NCBI GenBank assembly: GCA_945787305.1
Contig: CALZIH010000128.1
Coordinates: forward strand, 1-8,778
Length of the DNA: 8,778 bases
DNA from: an uncultured Desulfobulbaceae bacterium
Lineage (GTDB): Bacteria > Desulfobacterota > Desulfobulbia > Desulfobulbales > Desulfobulbaceae
Direction: 5' to 3'
Shown here: in pieces, positions 1 through 6,936 of the stretch
Position numbering within the stretch: the first letter of the stretch is position 1
Layout of the letters: each line of letters opens with the position of its first letter
Made by a program: the position numbers and the translations under genes
Notes under the pieces: generated by a model
Told to the model about the DNA's origin: nothing
Databases searched by the model: none
Seen by the model: only the letters and a program-made list of their open reading frames with translations

Positions 1-95
1 CAGTTGCTCAAGGCCGGATGATTATATTGTTGCGCAGTGCGCCGCTCTTCACTTGAAACAATACGCTGCGCCTTCTGCAGTGAGCAAGCCGTTGC
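1..95 (+). other. left-edge segment, tail of an upstream gene unresolved
   Basis: The first 95 bases precede the first glycosyltransferase. An upstream gene probably ends here, but three readings are possible. Frame 1 ends at 19-21 after the residues QLLKAG. Frame 3 ends at 54-56. Frame 2 stays open to a stop at 143-145 and would overlap the next gene by about 50 bases. The short frame-1 tail is the most ordinary arrangement, but nothing in so few residues identifies a family. No convincing promoter was seen. The only ribosome-binding-like bases before the ATG at 96 are AGTGAG at 79-84, about 11 bases away, which is weak. Confidence 0.3.
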
Positions 96-1331
96 ATGAA
101 AATAGTTATAGATGTAGGCGTTATCGGCCTGGCCGAACTTTTTGAAACTGCCAGAACCGGTATCTACCGTGTCATCAGCAATCTGTCGCTGGAGCTGCTG
201 GCCATGGATGAGCTTGATCTCTCCTGCTCTTCGCTCTCTTCGCTCCAGGTGAATCAGCTTACGGACTTGTATTTTGTGGAGCATGGTTTTGGTGCGGCCG
301 CGTTTGCGAAAAGCCCGTTCGAGCAGATGTTGATGAGCGTTGCCGGATGTGATCGAAAAAAGATCCAGAAAGGGCTGGCATTAAAGGTTCTCTCCAAGCT
401 TTACCGTATGTCGCTGACCTGGCGGATAGGTAAGCAGGCGGATATCTATCATTCCCATTACGCACCGCTGCCGCATTTCCGATCTCGGAAGAAACCAATT
501 CGGATGCTGACCATCTACGATATCATCCCACTGCTGCATCCCGAATATTTTGCCGACGGATTCGTCGATGAATTCCGGCCGATAGTCGAATCGTTTTCTG
601 CACAGGATGATTTTATTTTTACCATTTCCGAATGCACCAAGACAGACATCTGCTCCTATTTCAAGATGGAGCCGGATCGCGTTTTTGTCACCCCTCTGGC
701 GGCATCACCAACACTCTATTATCCGGTGCACGACAAGGCGGTTATCGCAGAGGCGAAGAAAAAGTTTGAAATTCCTGCCGGACGTTATTTTCTCACCCTG
801 GCCACAGTGGAAAAGAGAAAAAATCTCGAGACCTCTTTACGCGCTTTCCGAAAGGTGGTCAATGAGCCGGGCTATGCTGATCTCTCCTTTGTCCTAGTGG
901 GGACCCGCGGCTGGAAAGTCAAGGAGGTGCTTGAGGAAATAGCGAATGACCCTGTGCTGCAGGGCAGGGTGATCTTTACCGGATTTGTTCCAGATGCGTA
1001 CCTCAGCACAATATATTCCGGTGCCGAGGCCTTTCTCTATCCATCCCTGTATGAAGGCTTTGGACTCCCGCCTTTGGAAGCCATGCAATGCGGTTTGCCG
1101 GTCATTGCCTCCAATACCAGCTCGCTTCCCGAAGTGGTCGCCGATGCCGGTATCCTTGTCGATCCGCTGGACACGGATGGGATTGCTCAGGCCATGCTGA
1201 CATTGCTCGAGAACCCGGAACTTCGCCAGGGGTATGTCCGCAAGGGGATCGAAAGAGCGGCAGCGTTTTCATGGCGTCGTTGCGCCGAGCAGACGGCAGC
1301 CGGTTATCAACGGGCATGGGATGATCGTTGA
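96..1331 (+). CDS. family 4-type glycosyltransferase (GT-B fold)
   Basis: Predicted cytoplasmic, retaining glycosyltransferase of 411 residues that moves a sugar from a nucleotide-sugar donor to a growing lipid-linked oligosaccharide. The N-terminal acceptor domain carries ARTGIYRVISNL (residues 19-30), a signature of a mannosyl/rhamnosyltransferase-like subgroup of GT4. The C-terminal donor domain has a VEKRKN stretch (238-243), expected to contact the donor phosphates, and the EX7E motif: E320 and E328 in YEGFGLPPLEAM. The protein ends with FSWRRCAEQTAAGY (391-404), typical of the family's last helix. Length is normal and the gene looks intact. The ATG at 96 is chosen because it begins directly with a first beta strand (MKIVIDVGV). 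It is the first of five GT genes, and its stop is 4 bases from the likely next start. Donor and acceptor sugars cannot be read from the sequence. Confidence 0.93.
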   Translation: MKIVIDVGVIGLAELFETARTGIYRVISNLSLELLAMDELDLSCSSLSSLQVNQLTDLYFVEHGFGAAAFAKSPFEQMLMSVAGCDRKKIQKGLALKVLSKLYRMSLTWRIGKQADIYHSHYAPLPHFRSRKKPIRMLTIYDIIPLLHPEYFADGFVDEFRPIVESFSAQDDFIFTISECTKTDICSYFKMEPDRVFVTPLAASPTLYYPVHDKAVIAEAKKKFEIPAGRYFLTLATVEKRKNLETSLRAFRKVVNEPGYADLSFVLVGTRGWKVKEVLEEIANDPVLQGRVIFTGFVPDAYLSTIYSGAEAFLYPSLYEGFGLPPLEAMQCGLPVIASNTSSLPEVVADAGILVDPLDTDGIAQAMLTLLENPELRQGYVRKGIERAAAFSWRRCAEQTAAGYQRAWDDR

Positions 1332-1335
1332 CGCT

Positions 1336-2436
1336 ATGTCTCTCCGGGTACTGTATGACTATCAGATTTTTGCCCTTCAGGAAATGGGCGGGATCTCCAG
1401 ATATTTTGTCGAACTTGCCCGCAGGCTTCCGCTTTGTGAACCGGGGATAGAAACAACCGTTCTGGCACCTGCGCATATCAATGCGTACCTGGATACCAGC
1501 CCTGTACAGCGAATCGGTATAAAGATAGCCTCCTTTCCGGGTAAGCATCACATCCTTCCCTTTGTCAATCGTCTTGTCGGTCAACCTTTTCTTAAGCGCA
1601 GGCATCCGGATATATTCCATGAGACCTATTATTGTGCGTCGCACCAGTTAACGGATGCTCCCCGTATCCTCACCGTGTATGATATGATCCATGAACGTTT
1701 TCCGGATCGGTTCGAAGGAGTTGATCGACATCTTCCTGCGCTGAAGGCAAAGGCGGTTACACGGGCCGACCATGTGATTGCCATTTCAGAGAGTACCCGA
1801 AACGACCTTATGCAATACCTGGATGTTCCGGCTGCAAAGATTTCCGTTATTCCCCTTGGTTCCTCATTTGATCAAATTGAGGGAAATTCAGAATCGGTGC
1901 GTCGGGAGCGACCGTATCTCCTCTATGTGGGCCTGCGCGGTGGTGTGAAAAATTTTCAGGCATTTATCAACGCTTATAGCCGTTCGAAGATCCTTACCGC
2001 CGAATTTGAGGTACTTTGTGTTGGTGGCGGAGATTTTACCGCAGAAGAGCAACAATCGTTTATCCAGTTCGGCCTGCGAGATCGTATTCGGCATCTGCAG
2101 GCCGATGATGGGGTTTTGGCAGCGCTGTACAAACGTGCAGCCGTATTTGTTTATCCCTCACTCTATGAAGGTTTTGGTATGCCACTGTTGGAGGCAATGC
2201 ACTTCGGCTGCCCTGTTGTCTGCAGCAATGCCGGATCAATGCCTGAAATAGCTGGAGATGCCGCGCTCTATTTTGATCCGACCGATAAAGAACATATGCA
2301 GGAGGTAATGGAAACGGTAGTGCAATCCCAAGAGACTACAAAGGCATTGCGGGCACGCGGATATGAACGGGAAAAGATGTTTTCCTGGGATAAATGCGTA
2401 ACCCAGACAGCTGCACTGTATCGCAGCATGCTGTAG
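1336..2436 (+). CDS. family 4-type glycosyltransferase (GT-B fold), second of a pair
   Basis: Predicted cytoplasmic GT4 glycosyltransferase of 366 residues. The N-terminus MSLRVLYDYQIFALQEMGG (1-19), followed by ISRYF, is the usual opening of this family (glycine-rich acceptor loop GGISRYF). ISEST is at 150-154. RGGVKNF (201-207) supplies the donor-phosphate lysine, and YEGFGMPLLEAM contains the EX7E pair E278/E286. The C-terminus FSWDKCVTQTAALY parallels the end of the preceding GT, so the two are tandem paralogues of the same fold. Start choice: the ATG at 1336 lies 4 bases after the previous stop and matches family N-termini. An in-frame ATG at 1321 would overlap the previous gene by 11 bases and add five residues. 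The frame is also open further upstream inside the previous gene, but that stretch is not family-like. Probably translationally coupled. Sugar specificity unknown. Confidence 0.92.
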   Translation: MSLRVLYDYQIFALQEMGGISRYFVELARRLPLCEPGIETTVLAPAHINAYLDTSPVQRIGIKIASFPGKHHILPFVNRLVGQPFLKRRHPDIFHETYYCASHQLTDAPRILTVYDMIHERFPDRFEGVDRHLPALKAKAVTRADHVIAISESTRNDLMQYLDVPAAKISVIPLGSSFDQIEGNSESVRRERPYLLYVGLRGGVKNFQAFINAYSRSKILTAEFEVLCVGGGDFTAEEQQSFIQFGLRDRIRHLQADDGVLAALYKRAAVFVYPSLYEGFGMPLLEAMHFGCPVVCSNAGSMPEIAGDAALYFDPTDKEHMQEVMETVVQSQETTKALRARGYEREKMFSWDKCVTQTAALYRSML

Positions 2437-2443
2437 GTTTGAT

Positions 2444-3334
2444 ATGGAAACGGTCCATACCTCACCAGGGCAACAGGAAAAAATAACCGGCGGGTTACGG
2501 TTACGCGGATTCAAGAAAAAGGGTGAGGGCGACCGTCCACTTGTCTCCGTCATAACCATTGTTTACAACGGAGTGGAGCATATTCGCCAAACCATTGACA
2601 GTGTCCTTGCACAGACTTATGCACCCGTCGAGTATATCATCATTGATGGTGGTTCCAGAGATGGGACGGTTTCGATTCTCGGGGAATATGAAGAACGAGT
2701 GGATTTCTGGCAAAGCGAGACTGACGCCGGAGTAAGTGACGCGTTTAACAAAGGGATCCGGCTTGCAGGGGGAGAATTTATCGGACTGATCAATTGTGGC
2801 GATTGGTACGAAACAGACACGGTGCAACAGGTGGTGGGTGCCTTTATGGCCAATCAGGAAGTCGGGATCGTCTGCGGAGCGTTGCAGTTTTGGAAAGCAG
2901 GCGAGCGCCAATACCTTTGCCACTGCGCTCCGCATTTGCTTGAGCGTGAAATGACGGTGACCCATCCGACCTGTTTTGTCCGTACCGAACTCTATCATCG
3001 GTTTGGTCTTTTTTCGACCGACTATACACTGGCCATGGATTATGAATTGTTGCTTCGCTTGAAGCGGCGGGGGACCAGGTTTTTGGCCATGAATTTTGTC
3101 CTGGCCAATATGCAGCATGACGGCGTTTCAGAGGCACACTGGAAAGAGGCCTTGCTGGAGACCCATAAGGCACGGACAGCCTTGCTGGAGAACTCTTTTT
3201 ACGCGAGCCGTTGCTATTACTGGTTTCTTGTCGTTAAACGGGGGCTGAGGATTTGTTTTGAGAAACTCGGCTGGGATGGACTGCTTCGCTTGTATCGGGG
3301 CAAACTGGCCCTGGTGAAAAAAAGTAAACCCTGA
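2444..3334 (+). CDS. family 2 glycosyltransferase, WfgS/WcaE-like subtype
   Basis: Predicted GT-A fold inverting glycosyltransferase of 296 residues. After an unusual charged N-terminal extension of about 32 residues, the nucleotide-binding domain starts at LVSVITIVYNG (33-43), followed by IIIDGGSRDGT (65-75), a form of the IDGGSTDGT motif of the WfgS/WcaE group. LINCGDWYE (115-123) holds the metal-binding DXD equivalent, in the N-x-G-D form seen in this subgroup. HPTCFVR (174-180) and MDYELLLRL (198-206) are the acceptor-side motifs that normally follow. The C-terminal 50 residues are basic and aromatic, suggesting membrane association without a clear transmembrane helix. There is no internal ATG before the fold, so the ATG at 2444 is kept. 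AGG at 2435-2437, overlapping the previous stop, can serve as a weak ribosome binding site. It lies 7 bases after the preceding GT gene, in the same presumed operon. Confidence 0.92.
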   Translation: METVHTSPGQQEKITGGLRLRGFKKKGEGDRPLVSVITIVYNGVEHIRQTIDSVLAQTYAPVEYIIIDGGSRDGTVSILGEYEERVDFWQSETDAGVSDAFNKGIRLAGGEFIGLINCGDWYETDTVQQVVGAFMANQEVGIVCGALQFWKAGERQYLCHCAPHLLEREMTVTHPTCFVRTELYHRFGLFSTDYTLAMDYELLLRLKRRGTRFLAMNFVLANMQHDGVSEAHWKEALLETHKARTALLENSFYASRCYYWFLVVKRGLRICFEKLGWDGLLRLYRGKLALVKKSKP

Positions 3335-3342
3335 ATTACACC

Positions 3343-4257
3343 ATGGCTTCCACTCCTCATCTCTCCATCTTGATTCCGGTGTATAATTGGGATGTCGGAC
3401 CCCTGTTGCGCAGTCTTCATGGGCAATGCCTACGCTTGGCGGATGAAGTGCGAGTGGAAATACTGGTCAGAGATGACGGCTCCACCGAGAAATTCGGCAA
3501 TGTCTCGCTTGCAGAGGAGCTGCAGTTGATCAGGTATGAAGAATCGGCGGTAAACCAGGGGCGTGCCGCAACCCGTAATGCGTTGATCCAGCAGGCACAA
3601 GGTTCCCATGTCCTGTTTCTTGATGCCGATATGTTGCCTGATCGTACGGATTTTATCCAGGCGTATCTGGGCAAGGCCAGGAAAGGCTGTGACATCGTCT
3701 GTGGTGGGATCAGCTACCAGCAGAATATCAGCAAGCATCCCCAGCATTCTTTCTATCTCTATAAAAGCCGCAAGACAGAGGCGGTGCCGGCAACTGTGCG
3801 AAACAGTGCTCCCTGGCGTTATCTTTTCACCTCAAATGTGATGGTTCGCCGCGACATTGTAGAGACCCTGTGCTTTGATCCTCGTTTTACCGGATATGGC
3901 TTTGAGGATATAGAGTGGGGTATTAGATTGGGTAAAAAGTATACCATGCTCCATATCGATAACACCTGCACCCATATGGGTGTGATGGACAAGCAGCAGG
4001 TTTTTTCCAGAATGCGCGATTCAATACAAAATTATGCTCTTCTTCTTTCCCTGCACCCATCAACGGCCGACAATGCCGGAGCGGCAGGGCTTGCCGGATA
4101 TTTCAAGCATTTGCCCGGCAGCCTGCTCGGAATGGGCGATAACCTGTTGAGTTTTTTGTTTAGGCGAGTGTCGTGGAATCCGCTCCTGTTGTATATTTTT
4201 CAATGTAATAAGGCTGTATTGTTAGCCAGAGCATTGCAACAGGCGGCTGCAAGGTGA
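3343..4257 (+). CDS. family 2 glycosyltransferase with GYGFEDIEWG motif
   Basis: Predicted GT-A fold glycosyltransferase of 304 residues. LSILIPVYNW (7-16) and LVRDDGSTEK (41-50) form the nucleotide-binding half. NQGRAATRN (71-79) is the substrate loop. LFLDADMLP (91-99) contains the metal-binding DXD (D94, D96). GYGFEDIEWGIRL (184-196) is the acidic acceptor-site motif shared with galactosyltransferase/GalNAc-transferase-like C-terminal domains, in which the ED pair is the expected catalytic region. The last ~50 residues contain hydrophobic stretches (about 258-272 and 278-288) that could attach it to the membrane. It starts 8 bases after the previous gene with no clear Shine-Dalgarno sequence, which fits translational coupling. 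Its own stop codon is embedded in the ribosome binding site of the next gene. The GYGFED motif hints at a hexosamine or galactose transfer, but that is only suggestive. Confidence 0.91.
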   Translation: MASTPHLSILIPVYNWDVGPLLRSLHGQCLRLADEVRVEILVRDDGSTEKFGNVSLAEELQLIRYEESAVNQGRAATRNALIQQAQGSHVLFLDADMLPDRTDFIQAYLGKARKGCDIVCGGISYQQNISKHPQHSFYLYKSRKTEAVPATVRNSAPWRYLFTSNVMVRRDIVETLCFDPRFTGYGFEDIEWGIRLGKKYTMLHIDNTCTHMGVMDKQQVFSRMRDSIQNYALLLSLHPSTADNAGAAGLAGYFKHLPGSLLGMGDNLLSFLFRRVSWNPLLLYIFQCNKAVLLARALQQAAAR

Positions 4258-4258
4258 G
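4251..4258 (+). promoter_or_regulatory. Shine-Dalgarno overlapping the upstream stop codon
   Basis: AAGGTGAG at 4251-4258 is a near-ideal ribosome binding site and contains the TGA stop (4255-4257) of the preceding GT. It lies 4 bases before a TTG at 4263, which decides that the next gene uses TTG as its initiator. The arrangement implies termination-reinitiation coupling between the two GT genes. Confidence 0.7.
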
Positions 4259-4262
4259 TTGA

Positions 4263-5174
4263 TTGATTTCTATCATCATTCCAACATTGAACGGGGGGGA
4301 GCTTTTCTCAGAGGTCCTTGCGGGTATCGGTCGCCAGAAAATTGATCTGGAATATGAGCTGCTTGTGTATGACTCTTGCTCAACAGATGACACTGTGGCG
4401 AGGGCAAAGGCGTGTGGTGCAGAAGTGGTTAGTGTCAGGAGAGAGGATTTTGATCACGGCGGTACCCGATCAATGGCAGCAAAGAACGCACAGGGAGACA
4501 TCCTGGTCTTTATGACTCAGGATGCGGTTCCCGAGAATGATACAGCGCTGGAAAAACTGGTCGTTCCGCTCATGGAACGAGAGGATGTCGTGGCCGTCTA
4601 CGGGCGCCAGTTGCCGGCACCGGATGCCGATCTCTTTGCCGAACATCTGCGGCTGCACAATTATCCTGATCGTTCCTATGTCAGATGCTGGCAGGACCGG
4701 TATACATATGGATTCAGAACAGTGTTTATCTCCAATTCTTTTGCGGCCTATCGCCGGGACGTATTGGCTGCGCACGGATTTTTTCCTGAAAAACAATTGT
4801 TTGGCGAGGATACCTGTGCGGTGGCAAATTTATTGGAAAACGGGTACTGTGTTGCCTATATGAGTGAAGCCCGGGTCTTCCATTCACATAATTACTCGCT
4901 TATTCAGGATTTCAGGCGTTATTTTGATATCGGGGTTTTTCATACCTGTAACAGCAACATGCTGAAAAACTTCGGTTCTCCGACCGGGGCTGGCAAGAAT
5001 TTTGTCTGCTCTGAGATTGCCTTTCTCTGTCGGCAAGGACAATACCACCGATTGGCGGAAAGTATCCTTCGCAGTGGCGCAAAATTTGTTGCCTATCAGT
5101 TGGGAAAAAGGTACAAGAAGCTGCCAAAACAATTGCCTCCTTTCCTGAGTCTGCATCGTCGCTGGTGGTCATGA
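4263..5174 (+). CDS. family 2 glycosyltransferase, rhamnosyltransferase-like (HGGTR motif)
   Basis: Predicted GT-A fold glycosyltransferase of 303 residues, begun with TTG at 4263. The fold starts immediately (ISIIIPTLNGG, 2-12), so no longer N-terminus is needed. VYDSCSTDDT (35-44) is the nucleotide-binding motif. FDHGGTRSMAA (63-73) is the hallmark of a GT2 subgroup that includes annotated rhamnosyltransferases; the usual residue after HGGTR is Asn and here it is Ser. VFMTQDAVP (82-90) carries the metal-binding region, FGEDT (180-184) the catalytic acid region, and HSHNYS (207-212) the conserved histidines. The tail FVAYQLGKRYKKLP and then SLHRRWW match the end expected for the family, so the gene is complete despite a similar sequence after its stop. 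It is the last of the five-GT run. The proposed donor, dTDP-rhamnose or a similar deoxysugar, is inference from the subgroup. Confidence 0.92.
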   Translation: MISIIIPTLNGGELFSEVLAGIGRQKIDLEYELLVYDSCSTDDTVARAKACGAEVVSVRREDFDHGGTRSMAAKNAQGDILVFMTQDAVPENDTALEKLVVPLMEREDVVAVYGRQLPAPDADLFAEHLRLHNYPDRSYVRCWQDRYTYGFRTVFISNSFAAYRRDVLAAHGFFPEKQLFGEDTCAVANLLENGYCVAYMSEARVFHSHNYSLIQDFRRYFDIGVFHTCNSNMLKNFGSPTGAGKNFVCSEIAFLCRQGQYHRLAESILRSGAKFVAYQLGKRYKKLPKQLPPFLSLHRRWWS

Positions 5175-5218
5175 GGTTTTATTGAGTATCGATGGAAAGC
5201 TGTTGTCTATCAGTTGGG
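5087..5218 (+). repeat. in-frame direct repeat spanning the end of the last GT gene
   Basis: Eighteen bases at 5087-5104, inside the last GT gene, recur at 5201-5218 after its stop with 17 of 18 identical (TGTTG, then C or T, then CTATCAGTTGGG). The offset is 114 bases, an exact multiple of three, so both copies read (A/V)YQLG in the same frame. The frame after the GT stop at 5172-5174 stays open until a TGA at 5265-5267 and encodes a plausible but unrecognised peptide containing WKAVVYQLGNSGTF. It may be a remnant of a duplicated GT 3' end or the edge of an intergenic repeat; chance is not excluded. Confidence 0.45.
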
Positions 5219-5301
5219 CAACTCGGGTACCTTCCACCCCCAGCTAGAACTAGGTGCCGGTGACTGATGGTGGCCGACCTTCACAAGTATATTTGTCGGT
5301 G

Positions 5302-5388
5302 TCGTAAAAAGCCTCGCCATCGACGGCGGACAGGTTGTAGCTCATTGTGTTTTCGTGCAGTGCAAGCGACGTTTTGGACTTTTTACGA
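5302..5388. repeat. inverted repeat in the 282-base gap before the WbaP-type gene
   Basis: TCGTAAAAAG at 5302-5311 is the exact reverse complement of CTTTTTACGA at 5379-5388, giving 10-base perfect arms separated by 67 bases. The loop is too long for an ordinary intrinsic terminator. Similar TCGTAAAAAG / CTTTTTACGA ends are, as far as I recall, common in intergenic repeats of deltaproteobacterial genomes, so this may be a small dispersed repeat or MITE-like element. The rest of the gap (5175-5301 and 5389-5456) contains no supported gene and no clear promoter. Confidence 0.45.
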
Positions 5389-5456
5389 GTTTATCATATT
5401 TCACACCGTTGCATGGCATCAACCCTGTCTGTAACGGTTTTTGGTTTATAGTCTCC

Positions 5457-6887
5457 ATGGCACCTCTTCTTTCCTGGAACCTGCGGGAACGCAGTTCATT
5501 TATCTACCGGATTCTCCACCTGCTCGACTGTTCACTGGCCTGTGGTGTACTCTGGCTGCTGGTACACCTGTATCAGGTGCCCTGGTATGTCTATTACACC
5601 TATCTTGAAATTGTGGTTTTTGTTGTTTCCTTTATTAGCTTTCAGTCTTTCCAGATGTATCGTTCCTGGCGCGGTTGGAAGTTTTATCGTGAGTTCCTCG
5701 TGATTGTAAAGGCTTGGGGAACTGTGGTCGGCTTTCTTCTCTTTTATTTCTTTATATTTAAGATTTCCGAGGCATACTCACGGGTCGTCTTCATGATCTG
5801 GTCGGTGACCATGCCGTTTTTCATCTTTCTCCTCCACATTCTTGTTCGAAAAATACTCCGCTATTACCGGTCGCAGGGAAAAAATATTCGTCATGCCGTT
5901 ATTGTCGGTGCCGGAGACCTTGGCAACCGAATGGCCAGGCAAATGGAGGAAATGCCGTGGGCCGGGATTGAAATTGTCGGTTTTTTTGACGATAAACTAG
6001 ATATCAACAAACAGGACAAGGTTCTTGACAGGCCTGTGCTGGGCCGAATTGACGATGTTCGTGAGTTTCTCCGGGGTAATGACATAGACTATGTCTATAT
6101 TGCCCTGCCCATGCGGGCGGAACGGAAAATATTCAAGATTCTTCAGGAGTGCCGTGATCTTGGCGCGCAGATTTTTCTGGTGCCGGATCTTTATATTTAT
6201 GGTCTCCATCATGCTGAAATTCAGTCTCTTGGCGAGATGCTGGTGCTCAATTTTAACCCGGATACACGCTGGAAGCGCAGCTTTGATGTAGTGTTTTCCA
6301 GTCTGGTTCTTTTGTTTGGGTTCCCGTTTCTTCTCGCCGTGGCCGCTTTGATAAAACTGGACAGCAGGGGACCTGTATTTTACCGGCACCGAAGGATCAC
6401 CTACGCAGGCCGTGAATTTGAATGCTTGAAATTCAGGACAATGATCGTGGGTGCCGACGAACAGCTCAAGACCATTCTTGCCGAAAACCCGGAGTTTCAG
6501 GAAGAGTGGTCGCAGTCGTATAAGCTGAAAGATGATCCAAGGGTGACCAAAATAGGCCGATTTTTACGGCGAACCAGTCTTGATGAGCTGCCACAGTTTA
6601 TTAACGTTTTAAAGGGAGAGATGAGCGTGGTTGGTGCCCGCCCCATAGTGGGTAAGGAGCTTGATGAGTATTATAAGGGCAACGGTGAACAGAGCGCCGG
6701 GCTTTATGTTTCCATGAAACCCGGCATTACAGGCCCCTGGCAGGTTATGAGGCGAAGTGATGTCGATGATTACCAGGAAAGGGTAGAGTTGGATGACTGG
6801 TACGTGTTGAATTTTTCCCTGCGAACCGACATCAAGATTATCCTTAAGACCATTGGCTGTATGTTCTCTGGCAAGGGGGCATATTAG
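5457..6887 (+). CDS. WbaP-type undecaprenyl-phosphate sugar-1-phosphate transferase
   Basis: Polytopic inner-membrane enzyme, 476 residues, that transfers a hexose-1-phosphate from a UDP-sugar to undecaprenyl phosphate, the first step of repeat-unit assembly. Hydrophobic segments lie at about 17-39, 44-62, 86-102 and 111-131. A Rossmann-like central domain follows (IVGAGDLGNRMA, 149-160; IVGFFDD, 173-179). The catalytic domain begins at KRSFDVVF (273-280) with its membrane-embedded helix (to about 300), then ECLKFRTM (322-329), DDPRVT (359-364), RRTSLDELPQ (371-380) with the Asp-Glu catalytic pair D376/E377, VVGARPI (391-397) and PGITGPWQV (422-430). The ending SGKGAY resembles the RDGAY end of WbaP more than WcaJ, hinting at galactose- or glucose-1-phosphate; this is not provable here. 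Start: ATG 5457 gives the normal family length. The frame also opens at GTG 5355, but those 34 extra codons lie largely in the inverted-repeat region and are not family-like. No strong ribosome binding site is visible. Confidence 0.93.
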   Translation: MAPLLSWNLRERSSFIYRILHLLDCSLACGVLWLLVHLYQVPWYVYYTYLEIVVFVVSFISFQSFQMYRSWRGWKFYREFLVIVKAWGTVVGFLLFYFFIFKISEAYSRVVFMIWSVTMPFFIFLLHILVRKILRYYRSQGKNIRHAVIVGAGDLGNRMARQMEEMPWAGIEIVGFFDDKLDINKQDKVLDRPVLGRIDDVREFLRGNDIDYVYIALPMRAERKIFKILQECRDLGAQIFLVPDLYIYGLHHAEIQSLGEMLVLNFNPDTRWKRSFDVVFSSLVLLFGFPFLLAVAALIKLDSRGPVFYRHRRITYAGREFECLKFRTMIVGADEQLKTILAENPEFQEEWSQSYKLKDDPRVTKIGRFLRRTSLDELPQFINVLKGEMSVVGARPIVGKELDEYYKGNGEQSAGLYVSMKPGITGPWQVMRRSDVDDYQERVELDDWYVLNFSLRTDIKIILKTIGCMFSGKGAY

Positions 6888-6897
6888 AATGTAAGCG

Positions 6898-6936
6898 AAG
6901 ATGGTAGCAGGCATGTTCTCTTCCCATCTTGTTTTT
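6898..6936 (+). terminator. possible intrinsic terminator after the WbaP-type gene
   Basis: AAGATGG at 6898-6904 pairs with CCATCTT at 6924-6930, followed by GTTTTT at 6931-6936. It starts 10 bases after the stop of the WbaP-type gene. The stem is only 7 pairs and the loop is 19 bases, so it would be a weak terminator. Its T run overlaps the stop codon of the remnant gene on the opposite strand. Confidence 0.4.

Noticed and set aside
1102..1644. 180-codon open frame on the minus strand
   Set aside because: Antisense to the junction of two clear GT4 genes with full motif sets; its translation has no recognisable features.
2501..3118. 205-codon open frame on the minus strand
   Set aside because: Antisense shadow of the WfgS-like GT2, whose plus-strand motifs are all present in order.
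5189..5323. TCGATGG and CCATCGA as possible inverted arms around the post-stop segment
   Set aside because: Seven bases over more than 120 bases is expected by chance and does not coincide with the 10-base repeat ends.
5355..5456. GTG start giving the WbaP-type protein 34 extra N-terminal residues
   Set aside because: The extra codons run through one arm of the inverted repeat and lack family resemblance; the ATG at 5457 gives the normal length and N-terminus.
6861..6921. nine-base direct repeat ATGTTCTCT at 6861 and 6913
   Set aside because: Too short and isolated; no further copies seen nearby, so chance is adequate.
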